Part shown: positions 35,631-47,630 of the stretch, piece by piece
How the letters are laid out: every line of letters starts with the position of its first letter
How positions within the stretch are numbered: the stretch's first letter is position 1
NCBI GenBank assembly: GCA_963969395.1
Contig: OZ017800.1
Coordinates: 10,200,479-10,264,478 of the forward strand
DNA length: 64,000 nt
Direction: 5' to 3'
Origin: Pseudoscleropodium purum
Lineage: Eukaryota > Streptophyta > Bryopsida > Hypnales > Brachytheciaceae
Translations under genes and position numbers: made by a program
The notes under the pieces: generated by a model
Database searches by the model: none
What the model was told of the DNA's origin: nothing
What the model saw: only the letters and a program-made list of their open reading frames with translations

Positions 35631-37854
35631 TTTTTTTGCTTTTGTATTCATTCAACAACTACTTGAAAATTTGAACACATTCCTACAAAGTCACTTTTAA
35701 ATGAATCTTTTTGAAAATTTGACATAAAGTGTAGACAAATACTTCCATTTTGGAAATGTAATTGTTTTTTCCAATAGTGGGTATCTAGATTAAAATTTAT
35801 ATTTCCCAAAGTTTTTCAAGTAGTTTGGCCAACTCTTGAAAAATCATCTTTTACTTTGGGAATTTTGCAAGTATGTAACTAATGTGATATAGGACACAAT
35901 TGTCAAAAAACAAAGTGTAGCACAAAAATATGATTCTAAACGGAGTTAAAGTTTGATTACCTTGTCAAGCATCACCAAATCTATTTAATTATTTTTCAAA
36001 CTTTAGACATTACAATCTTCAAATTTGTGCAATCAATAATAATTATGAGATCTTTTCACACATTTCTATGGCAGTCTAATCCACTTTTGTAATATTGAAT
36101 TTTTGCAATCTATTTCTTAATCTCTCAAGGCCTAACACCTTTTTTGATAATGAAGGTTTTCAATGAATTGTCCTACTTTGATATTTTCTTGCACATGGAT
36201 GTGCTTGAAATTTTTTCTTTAACCATACAAGAATAAAAACTACTTTGTCTAATATGCATGGAATTAATTGTGGAAAATATCAACTACTAAACATTTAGAT
36301 TATAACAATTTTGGATGATGAACTTCATAGGCAAAAAATTGCGGATTTTGGGGAAGAAAAATTAGAAGAAGATGAATGATTCTTTCTTATCCCCTCCTCC
36401 CCCCCCCCCCCCCCCCCCCCCTCCACACACACACACACACATACACACACAAATTGTATTAAAATCTATGGCAAATGTTGTATTTAAAAACAAAAAACAA
36501 AAAACAAAAAACAAAACTCTCTCCAATTTGTACACATTTTCAAACTAGAAAGCCAAAATTGACCAAATTGGATCCTACAAAATTTACATATGCACCAATT
36601 TTTGAAATTTAACAATTGATATTATCAACATAATTTTTGGAACATCTTCAAAAAAATTGGAATCCTTCTAATTATTTTGTGTTCTTAATCACACCAAATT
36701 GAACCTTGCATTTTTAAAATTGCTAAAAATAAAAATTTGAAAAAAATTTCTTTAGATCCACTTTGTTTTTGTAGTATAAAGAGTAGAAATGTTGAAGAAA
36801 ATATATTTTTTCCATCCCTACTACTCCTTTCATTGTCAAAAAATTATGTGCGCTTCATTTTTCTATTAGACTACATTTTGAAAATAAAAGTTTTAATAAT
36901 TTTATATTAAAAATTTGAAAATAAAACTGCAAAAAATATTGCAACTTCTTGCTCTACAAGTCCCTAGTTTACAAAATATTGCGATTTTTTTCACCCTATG
37001 AAAAATTTGCCATTGAAAACTTGAAGGGATTATTGAAGTGGACATTCATATATTAAAATTATTAGAAGGTTGCAAAATTGATTCGATATATGCATGGTCG
37101 CATTCAAGACCCTTACTTGTCATTTATTGCAAGTCCTTGGCATGCTTCTTCTTGGTTTCTCCATTTTTTTTCTTTACAAGTAGCACGTGTATGCATTTTG
37201 GTGAACTTATTGTTATAAAGAGATGCCTACAACAAAAATATTTGAAAATTAATAAGCAATTCAATAATATTTCAAAAAACATGAAATTGCTTAAGTTACA
37301 TTCTACATCTATTTCTCTTTGTCTCAAAAATAAGCCAAAAATCTTCTCATCCGTTGAAATCCATGAAAAAGGTAGACCAATCCTTACATAGTCACTTTTA
37401 GAGTAGACTACCTTAAGGGTTATTTGTCCTTGTCCCTCTCAAACTTGCCTAATATTTTATTAAATTTTTTTTTTTAAACAAATGAAACAGGATTTCGCTG
37501 CAGAGAAAGAAAAATACAAACCGCCAGCCACAAGTGGCTTGGCAAGGACGCTTTTATTTTAAATTTGAAAACAAATGAAAATCCATTATAACATTCAGTA
37601 GAGTTCAGAGAAGTTGTCTTTTCCTATCCAGAGTCCCCATCCACAAAATTTGTCTACATGATTAATGTACATGTCAATAACAAGACAATTGTAGTACATT
37701 TATGATGTTGTCCACTTATTTTTCTACTTCCAAGGCCAAAAACACAAATCAAAAAATAAATATAAGTGTAGAGGAAGATGGAATGTTGAAAACCCAAAGA
37801 ACCTTTCTACTTACATACCAATGATCCTAACCAATTGCTATCAATATCATATTT
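35631..37854. other. AT-rich spacer with microsatellites
   Basis: A poly(C)/CA microsatellite lies at 36391-36450 and an AAAAAAC-type run near 36486-36515. The open frame at 37038-37391 is AT-driven and has no recognisable domain. No gene is supported. Confidence 0.35.
36391..36450. repeat. Poly(C) run joined to a CA microsatellite
   Basis: About 22 consecutive C at 36400-36421 run directly into (CA)n to 36450. Length is likely polymorphic and may be mis-assembled. Such a C run is exceptional in this AT-rich window. Confidence 0.9.
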
Positions 37855-38482
37855 GGTACTTGAAAGTGAGAAGAAAATCTTTTTATATTTGTATCAAGTG
37901 GTAGGAGGTAGAACAACCCATGTGGGATATGTAAATTAGAATTTGTAGTTTCTCAATTGCTCATAGTTAAATAAGTCAAAAATAGGAATTGTGTTTGAAG
38001 TAGAATTTTAGACCTCATTTAGGTATAGTATGATAACTTCAAGAAAAAACCTTTTAACTAAAAAAAGTTTGGAAATCAAGTTAAGTTTCATCTCTAAAAA
38101 TATATTTGGGATTTTAAGATTGCAATAAAAGCTATGGAAAAATTTCAAAGACAAGATGGAAGGGACATTTTCTTTGACATCTTCAAACATACTCTTTGGA
38201 ATTTGTTCATAACTTTTGATTGGAGTCTCAAAATCCCAAATGGATTTTTGGAGGTGAAATTTAACTCAATTTCCCAACTTTTTATAGTTTAAAGTTAATT
38301 TTTTTAAATTATACTATACCTAAATGAGGTTTGTAATTCTACTTCAAATACAATTCCTTCTTTTAATTTATTTAACTATGAGCAATTGAGAAACTACAAA
38401 TTCTAATTTACACCACCTAGGTGTGTTCTACATCCTGCCACCCCATGTGAATATAAAGAGATTTTTTTTTCACTTGTATACC
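37855..38482. repeat. Long inverted repeat (foldback element)
   Basis: The left arm, about 37855-38137, is the reverse complement of the right arm, about 38208-38482, with a ~70-base loop. The best-conserved part of each arm, from aattagaatttgtag through ctcatagttaaata, is essentially identical; elsewhere there are scattered mismatches and small gaps. A transcript crossing it would form a ~270-bp hairpin. No terminal target duplication was recognised and no coding sequence is present. Confidence 0.82.
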
Positions 38483-41400
38483 CAAGGCATATAAAAATGA
38501 ATTTCTAATCAAATTCAGGTAATTCAAGCATTGAGAATCTTGATCTTAGTAAATTGATTACCAGTTTTATTTGAAAATACTTAATTTTCTTTAAACTCCA
38601 ATGGGCACATGCATAGCCTTGATCTTGTAATGTAGTCCTTTCCTAATGTCAGTCTAACATGTGGTTAGTTAGCTATTGATGGGTATGAAATATTCCACAC
38701 CATTAAGTTATGTTTAGAGAAGGCAATTGTCTGTGTCGCGGCAAATAAGGTAGAACTACCCATTACCATGCAGATTTGCAATCTAGTTACTTTGGAGAAG
38801 ATATTTATGAGCTCTCATATTTTTCAGAGATTAAATTGTTTGAGAGAAGTCAATTTAAAAGAAAATGAAGAAATTTCGACAAGAATTAAATTTTTTGTGA
38901 TTTTTTAAAGCTGAAATGTAAAACTATGAGTAGACCCTTGGTGAAGCAGGATCAGACCATTGTTCAAGCGTCGGCTGATGTGTCTGCTCTCCAGTGCATT
39001 GCCATCATGATAATGAAGTAGTAAGATTGTGGTAATAGATGGGTCTGGTGATGGAAATGGGAGGAACCTGTACATGGCAGAATTGGGTAAATGGGGGTAT
39101 TGTGTAGTTCTACCTTACAAGACAAACAGCCAAGCCAAAAGCTGGACACAACAAATGAAATCACAAGAACAAAGTGAAAACTTGCCCCAGATTCCAAGTT
39201 CCTTTTGTGGACTGTGGTATTCAGTTCAGTTGGATCCTGAGGAGTGAGGACCATGGCTTTTTCTTTTTCTTTTTTTTCTTTTTTTCTTTTTCCCAATGAT
39301 AGGAAACTCTCACTGCACATGATTCATTTGGTGCCACTGGCTGGAAAATTGCCTGGTCAGTCTTTACACATGCAATCTATGTTAACTTAAATATCCTTGA
39401 GTGGTAGGGGACTGGTTGCCATTTCCCCAGTGTACCTACAGACTTTGGATATTTGATTGTGTGGAAGACTTTTGGGGGGATCAAGGCAGACCAACAATGG
39501 AAACAATCCAGCACATGGTTTTTTGTGATAGGAAGTATGTGGCTTGCTACAACAACCAGTTTCAGAACAGTAATAAGCTTAAGTTCATGGACGCTTTACA
39601 CAAAGAGCGCAAGAAGCCATGCCAATTTGTTGGGCGAGAGGTCTGAAATCTTCACTTAGGATTGGACAAAAATGCTGAAATTTGTGCAATTGGCCTCAAG
39701 GGGAATAACCTGACCTCATGGTGTTGAAAGCGGTTTCTCTCTATAAGGGTTCAATTAGTTTATAACAAGTGATGAATTTTTTTTAATTGGTGACAGCTTC
39801 CTCCTTTCTTAGTGGATGAAATCATTGAAGTATTACAAAACTCCTAGAATGATTTTTTTTTCTCTCTTTTCTAAATGAATATAAGGTAGAAGTACCTATT
39901 TTGGACAGGCCCCCAATAATGGCTTCATAGACTAACCTATTCTGGACAACAATTGGATGCACTATTCATTGAGAAAGGTTCCTTGTTTATTTCTTCTTGT
40001 CCATTTATCTCTCGTTCTTCTTGGCTTTCAGAAAAGTGCTAAAGCTAACCAAAATAGGTGAATCTATGTGATAGGGATGGATCCGGGTGCAAAATCCATG
40101 TTTATATTCAATAAAATATTCATTTGGGGAGAATTTTTTTCATTTTTTTCATTTTTCCACAATCTTATTGTTGCACACACTGAAGTCATTTTTCCATGAC
40201 TTCTCCACATCATCCAGTCTGAAATCCTTAAGTTATCTGAAATAGGTACTTCTACCTTACTATACACCAACTCTTTTGGATAAATTAATGTATTTTCATG
40301 CATATTCTTTGCATGTTTAACCATGGAGTGCTTCAAGGTCCATTTTTTGGACAATGAACAGATTGAAGTTTTTGTTTTTGTTTCATTCCTGCTTAGATGA
40401 AAATCATCCTAATTTTTGGTGATACTCTATTAAGTTCTTGTCTTATCTAATGGTTGGATTTGGTGTTACTAGAATACTATTTTTTCTAAAATTACAAATG
40501 CGGAAGTATGTCAAGTGGTCAAATTGCATTGACTCTAGTTCAAAACCAGATTAGCAACAATGAGGTCCTAGATGTAATTGAACACAAAAATTTCAAAAAA
40601 TCACCATATCAAGATAACCTCATTTCAAATGTGTTTCAACAAGTTTTACTCAAAAAATGATAATAGTTTGCTTGTCATTGAATTTAGAAGGAATTTTGAA
40701 ATTCCCCTTTCAAAATTTATAGAAAAATATTGGTGATAGCACTAGTGAATCTAACCATATGGATAGAATCTACAATTCAAAATCTACAACTTTCATTTGT
40801 ACATCAATTCCAAAATATTCTTCCAAATAACACTTTATAACAGTTTTTCCCAAATTGTCAAATTTGGAAATGGATCCAGACATTTAGGGGTTAATCCACA
40901 TCTGTAGATGTAAATTGCTTCATCAACTCCAATGACTCTGCCAATTGAGGAATAGTTACACTTACATGGCATAAAGAAAACCTAACTTATTCCAGAGTTC
41001 ATGTTTTCAAAATGGTCAACTGAACCCTGATCTGTCTGGAATAGATATTTGTACAGACTACAGACTTCAAATTCTTAACCATTACTCTTCATATAGTACA
41101 TGCACAATTTCAATTCTTGGGCTTCACAATTCAAATTCACTCCAGAAAGTGCCCTAACTTAACTGAATTGCGTAGTGGAAAAGGCAGTGCTAAAGGGCAA
41201 GGAGCTTCATTCTTGCAGCAGTTTGTAATTCATTTGGGTTTCTCCTAGTTTAACTCTCATCGTGTAAGGTCTTTTGGGGTTCAGAAACATCATTTTGCTT
41301 TTCAAGTGTTATAGATCTAAATGTACAGAAATCTCAATTGTACAATCTTGTAATGAACAAGTTGTAGATGACGTGAATCAAATTTGAAGTCATTTGACTG

Positions 41401-41629
41401 CATAAAGTGCAAGATTATGATGTTCTAGTGTTGAGAAAAGATGCTGAAATTTTCCTAGCAACACAATTTTCCTAGAAGTGAAATTCAATATCTGAAAGGT
41501 ATGTTCTCACTTGGTATTAGAGATGATATTTGCAATGTGAATCTAGTCATGAAGTACGTCTAAATTTGTTCCTAAAACCCTTAGTAACAACACTTTGTAA
41601 CACCGAGTGCAAACATACCTTAAACCTAC
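38483..41629. other. Spacer, no confirmed gene
   Basis: 38930-39700 is less AT-rich and has short frames on both strands (for example 39401-39646 plus), but no domain is recognisable; it might be an old gene or non-coding transcript. At about 40880-40895, catttaggggttaat looks like one end of the TTAA-ended MITE family without an identified partner. The rest is AT-rich DNA. Confidence 0.3.
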
Positions 41630-42570
41630 TTAAGCTTTAAAGTTTCTAGACTAAGTTTTCGCCTAAAACACTCCCAAGCTACCATTTCTTGTACAAGTTT
41701 CAAATTTTAGAAAAGAAACATTTTTGGACACATATAATTGTAGGATCTTGTAGTACACTAGTTTTAAAAGATGTGGAAATTTTTTTAGAGGTTTCTACCA
41801 TGTGGATTGCAAGATATTAGCATTTGAAGTGACAAAAATCATTTCTTTGTCCATGCAAGAAACCAGGCAACTTCCCGAGGTCACATTTGGATGAAAAAAT
41901 GTTCAAAATGGTCATGCTTCAATTGATTCATTCTTCAAGGCATATTGGCTACATACTTGAAAATTTTTAGCTAATTTGAAATTGTACAACATTTAGGGAA
42001 AAAATGATTCAAATGTAGAAAAGTAGAAGAAGAAAGATGTAGAAAATGATTCAAAATACTAAATTGTTAACAATTTATTTACAGAAGTGAAAATTGTCAA
42101 TCCCAATGGTTGTAATGTTGTAATAAACAATCTTCACCTAATATTTTAATATTTTTTCAAAAATATTGAGTTCAATAAAAGACTTCAAAATTTATTTTAG
42201 AATCGAGAATCCATAATTGCCCACAAACTAAAATACCTCATAACTTTTGACTCATTGATCAAAATGGAATGATTCAAAGCTTTCTACATATATATAAATC
42301 TGAAAAAACAATTTCAAATTTACATTTTGAAAAAAATCATTTTTTCAAATCTGCATGGACTGCCTAAGTTGATAAACAAACTACATATTAGGCCATAACT
42401 TTGGATTCATATTTCCAAGTGTCCTGAAATTTAGTGCACATAAAAGATACTCTTTGTTTACACTTTCTCTTAATTTTATGCCAAAAATATGGAAATCTTT
42501 AGTCACATGCACTAGCCCAAAATTCCTAATTATGTTGCCAAAAAACGAAGCTTGGTCCTTTTGGGGTTAA
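41630..42570 (+). repeat. TTAA-ended MITE, copy C
   Basis: The right end TTGGTCCTTTTGGGGTTAA (to 42570) and the interior match the copy at 59293-60215 in the same orientation, including the shared blocks cataacttttgactcattga, atgtggaaatttttt and gaggtcacatttg. The left end is degenerate (ttaagctttaaag at 41630). About 941 bases, non-coding. Confidence 0.75.
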
Positions 42571-44766
42571 ATGAAAAAAAACTTGAAACTATAAAGTGAT
42601 TCAAAACCAAAATGCAAACACATTGGTGGAAAAATATCATTTAATTGACTCTATGTGTTTGCAAAATGGCTTTGAAATGTAAAAAAATAGCAAGAAAAGT
42701 TGCAAAAAACACGTATGAGGTTAAACCTCTTTCTACTAAAATGTTTTTTAGTCATTCATAACTTCTTGGATTGATATGAAATTTTAGCAATACAAACTAG
42801 ACTAGTATGTACAACATTTCTAAGAAACTTATTGGAAGTGGACATTTTATGGAGAAGAAACAAGCCACCAAAGATCACTATAATCCAAAAATGTCAAGAT
42901 TTTGAACTACAAATTCCTCCCAAACATTCAAAGAAGCTTGAATTGATATGAAAATTTTACCACAATAACTAGACTTAAAGGAGAAAATAAATCCTACAAA
43001 TTTTATTGAAAACAAACTCATTAGATGAAGGAGATACACCCTCCCCGAAGTTGCAGCCATCAAATGCAGTTTGCTGGACTCAAATTGAACCTATGAACTT
43101 TGGTTGACTTCCAATTAATTAGTACATTTTTGATTGATTTGAAAATATTACCACACAAATTTAAAAAAGAGTGCAAATTTTCTAACAAATTTGATTGAAT
43201 TTGGACATTGGATGCAAAAGTTACGACACTTTGAATAGGATTTAAATATATGTGAGGATACTTTTGGTCCCTTTGATGATGATGAGTTAACCCTAAAACA
43301 TTGTTGTCAACAAAAAGTGTTCAGTGGATGACAAATGCTTTTTAACGTATGTAAGATAGAAGTGGAGATGTTTGTCTTTAGAATTTTGTGTGAAAAAGCA
43401 AGTGCTTGCATAGTAGTTTGACTTTCAATGAGTTTTCTTAAGGTTTTTTTTATGTAAATGATTCACACGGTATCCCAAAAGGATGATTTTGAGTGACTAG
43501 CCTAGTGTTCTAACATTTTTTAGTACTTGATTACAACACATTGTTTTTCTTTGGAAATATAAAATTCTCTAAATATGTAGCTTACAACCATAGAAAATGG
43601 ATTTGGTGGTGATTTTGGTATGTTACATTTGGAGTACACCCAAGGACTTTTTGCAACTAATTTTGTGTATTACAAGACATAAGGTCATTGTAATGATTGT
43701 GCATATTTAGTGACCTTTTCATATTCACAACCATTCAAAGATCAAAGCAATTTTTTTACATGTGAGGCAAATTTGGACATACAAATAATCATCCTAATCT
43801 TTCAATAGCACATTACAATCATGTATAATAATATTTCTTAAGAATTATGTGCACCAAAAATTGACACATGAATACCAAAGCTAAAAAATGCAAGCCATAA
43901 ATTATTCAAGCATACACACCTCTAGCATTGACTCACATACTTATTCCAAGATTGAAAGGTCAATTCCAATAGTTGTATATCGACATCACAAACAACATTT
44001 TACTAGTCATTTCAAGTGGCCATTCTTTGTATGCATAACTTAAATGAGTTTTTGCTTTTATTGATGACTACAAATTCATTTATAATATGTTATTTTGATA
44101 TGTTATTGTACAATGAGAACTTTAGATAGTGTAGAAAAACTAAGGTGAACTAATGTAATTGCAATGTAGTTACAATGCAAATACAAAACAACTAGATGAG
44201 TAATTTAATAAAAGGTATCCAAACAACACAAACTATTTTAGAGGTAGGTGATGAATTGATGATGAATAGGTAGACACTTGATTGTTTAGCAGTTAGAATA
44301 TTCTTCAAATCACCACTCTATTTCAATTTTATTTTAAAAGAACAATGTAATGAGCGACACTACATGCAATCATTATGATGAAAGTGATGACAATCGATAT
44401 ACCAACCTCACAAGCTCAAAATAATGTTTGGTTTTTTAAGACTAAATTGCCACAAACCTTCATACCACTAGGCAACACAATTCTAGAGGGAAGGAGTTTG
44501 AAATGCTCAAACCTCTCAAAGTAGCAAAAATTTGCCTCAAAACAAAAACAGGTTTGAAATAAAAAACCAAAGAGCAGAGAATTTGATCAAATTGACCCAT
44601 TTTGGTTTATTAGTTTATCTTGTAGAATATCAAGTACCATTAGAGTTGGTCCACGAAGCCTCAGGTTGCAACAAGCTCAACTGCTTGAGCGAAGACGGTG
44701 TCTAGAGTTACAAATGCCAATCAACCAGAGTGCACTTTGACTTGAAATGTGTATGAAATGGCCTCA
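42571..44766. other. AT-rich spacer, no gene seen
   Basis: Some blocks recall the TTAA-ended family in a loose way, but no termini were found. No protein-like frame is present. Confidence 0.3.
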
Positions 44767-45476
44767 AAGCATCTCCATTAGAATACTCCATATTACCCAA
44801 ATAAATAATTTGGAGTGCTTGGAAGCTTAAAGCTGTCCCACCAATTGTAGCCTTTGTTGTTTTTCAATGCAAGCCATTTGAATTTTTTTTGCCACACTTC
44901 AATTTGTAGTGTCTTACATGGTTGACATATTAGTACATGCATTAGAAGAGTTTTGGGGGGTCCAAAAGCCTGTTTCGGGCCTGTTCCCCTGCAGTTGTTC
45001 CCTGCAGTGAGGGGAACAATCCGTTGTCATGATTTTTTTTTATCATATAAAAAAAAATTAGTCTCCAAATGCAAAAAAGAATTAATTTAAAAAAAAATGG
45101 TCAATGACGTGGCAGGAGCTTGACCACGTCAGACGACTACGCCAAACATGTTTCATGCATTTGCAGGTTGTGATAACTCGTAGGCATTCAAAGGCCCCAA
45201 AAATCTTCTAATGCTATTGATGAGATAATGAACTTTGCTACTTTTCAACCTTTGGGTGTTGTAACTAGTTGAAGCTCTTCCAATGTATTGGGTTCTGGTA
45301 GCTCATTAACCCTGCACCTCGATAAACAAAAGTTCTTGACATGTTCACCCTTCTTTGGAGGGTGCTAATGAAAGAACGGGAATACACTGGGCCCTTTTTG
45401 GCATCTGACACACTCCATAGATAGGTTGGTGCATTGCTTTTAATGCACACTAATAGAGATGCTCTAACTAAATTAG
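44767..45476. repeat. Two nested inverted-repeat elements
   Basis: The outer pair is GCATCTCCATTAG near 44769 and ctaatagagatgc near 45450-45462. An inner element, 44939-45214, begins GCATTAGAAGAGTTTTGGGG and ends ccccaaaaatcttctaatgc. Terminal sequences of the GAGCATCTCCA type are common in plant MITEs, but no target duplication is clear, so the superfamily is not assigned. No coding sequence. Confidence 0.55.
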
Positions 45477-46600
45477 TAAAATGATGTCCCCTTTCTCCAA
45501 ATTGCACATTCTATGCAAACATGCAATTGCACAAAAAATCAATGTAACTACACTAAAATCACACAAATTAATAAGCTATTAACATTTTCTTAGAATGCAT
45601 TTTTGGACACCATATGAATAAACCACAAATTCTCAAAGTGGTGAAAATAAGTGTATTCTAAAATTGGCCATAAACTTATAAATAGTGGGAGTACATTTTA
45701 GGCAAGGATCTACGGAAGTTGATTTTAGAAAATGGTTCAAATTAGGTGTAGTTATATGAGTTGAAGGTTGTGATGAAAGCAATCTCGACTCTTCCATAGA
45801 GAAAGGACCTAGCCTAATCTATGGTGAATCGGGCCTCTTAGATCTCCCCACCCAAACATGTCCAAAAAAAAAATCTAACTCTATAAAAAGAGCCTTCCAT
45901 CCTCCATCCTCATGGGCCTTTCCACGTCTTCACCACCCTCTCCATCTTTTCACCGGCCTTCCCATCTCTTCACCATGCTTGGTCTGACCATGCTTTCATA
46001 ACACTCTTTGAAAAATCTAATAATTACAACAACTTCCACCAATGAGAGTGCAAAGTTGTAGTCCACATCCGGTAGTGATGTGAGTACGGTGGGGATACGA
46101 AGAGAAAGAGTCATGAGAATTATTGAGTTCGTGGGCCCCGAAAGGATAGTTGAGTCGAGCAAAAAGTCATTTGATAAGGCCATCTCTTCACGATAGGGTG
46201 GAGATGCTTTGATACTCTCTCTCTCTTTCGCTATCGTGAATTTGGGTGTAGAACTTGGAGTCCGTGTCGTTTTTTATGCACGTTTTCTTGCCAATTGGCT
46301 ATAACCAAAAGGCGCTGTCTATATTCCGTGAAAGAAATTTTTATTTTTTTCCAGTCCAAATTGGCAACTAAATTATTTTCGTTGTTTTCGAAGATCAATA
46401 GCCAACATTTATCTAGGTATCACCTAGTTTTTTGATGTATAGATATCACCAAATACCAACTAAGTATTAGCATCACGTGAATACTTATTGAAGAAATAGC
46501 TTGGCTTCTTCTCGAAAAGGATAAAAACAAATTCATTGTTCGAAGCGGGTTGTGAACCATCACCGATCCCGACAATCCTTAAAAAAATGATCGAGGAGAC
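45477..46600. other. Spacer with a promoter-like stretch
   Basis: TATAAAA at 45882-45888 is followed by CT-rich text in which the word cttcaccac/cttttcaccg/cttcaccat recurs three times (45927-45975). Near 46305, aaggcgctgtctatatt is reminiscent of a tRNA primer-binding site of Ty3-type elements, so this may be a relic LTR; no partner LTR was found. The open frame at 45950-46183 minus has no recognisable domain. Confidence 0.3.
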
Positions 46601-47060
46601 CAGACACAACGTTTCGCCGGATTATGGGCTCCGTGAAATTTGAATGGCCCAAGACCGACCCAAGACCGACCCAAGACCGACCCCGGAGCTTCACTTGAAG
46701 AGCTTCGTTTCGGCGCGGCCGAGGCAACGAATTCCGTTGCCGTGTCCTCGGTGGGACTGATTTCAGGACCCTACCCGGTCCGGCCCTGCTCACCTGCTCT
46801 CTCCGCTCTCCTGCCGGGCCGGGTCGGGTCGGGTGAGCCTGATGTCGAGATTCCAGCCAGAGCCCCCGTGGCGTGGCGATGGTCTCCCTGCAAATCAGAA
46901 CCAGGACAGACAGGTCCAATCGTTGCCTGGCTGATTGTGTAGGAAGCAAGCAAATGCAAGGGACTGAGCCACGGAGGTAAGCTAAGGTAAGGTAAAAAGC
47001 TTAGCAGACCAAGGACACCAAGCCCACTCAGAAGAAGAAGAAGAAGAAGAAAGGGTCCAG
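46601..47060. other. GC-rich island with short tandem repeats
   Basis: GC content rises sharply at 46640-46930. Three tandem copies of aagaccgaccc lie at 46650-46682, cgggtcgggtcgggt at 46818, and (GAA)n at 47030-47050. Open frames on both strands reflect composition; none starts with a convincing ATG or shows a domain. It may be a gene promoter or relic. Confidence 0.4.
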
Positions 47061-47417
47061 TAACACACTGACACAGAAACCGATTGACACTGAAATAGAA
47101 TAATCAGGCATGTTAATTTGTACAGTAATGAACTAATTACTCCGTCTATTCAACTCTTGAACGCCGGGCAGCTCACCGTGGAAATTATCTGTTTTGTCAC
47201 CGTGTGAATTGTTGGATTAAAATAATATAAAAGTATTCATTGGAAGACAAACTATTGAAGATGAATTTTCCTTTTCACACAAAATTGAAGGGACGAATAG
47301 TTGCAGGCTCGTCCTCTACACAAAGATTTTTTTGTCATCCATCGGACACAAAATGTTTGTCTCGTCGTTTAAGGGTTAAGTTACATATGACATTGTTCAA
47401 GCATATGCAATCTTCCC

Positions 47418-47630
47418 GTTTGTTTTGTTTTGTTAGTTACGTTGAGATCTCATGGACCATGCGTCTCCCATCTACGTGTTTGGTATTGTCGTAAAACCCT
47501 TAATGAGGAGGGGTGCACGGGCTTGGTTTAGTGGTGTTTTGAAGTTATTGAATTTTGAAAATTTTTATGAATTAAAAAAATTTAAAATATTTTTTTTCTT
47601 TTCTTTTGACTGTGGCAACGACACACTAGT
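47418..47630 (-). repeat. Single detached copy of the 6.4-11.6 kb repeat unit
   Basis: Read on the minus strand it starts actagtgtgtcgttgccac and ends aacaaaacaaaac, with the internal cattcaataactt-type, ccaagcccgtgcaccc and gagatctcaa blocks in the same order as units near 9090-9320. About 213 bases. It shows that the unit can exist outside the array. Confidence 0.75.
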
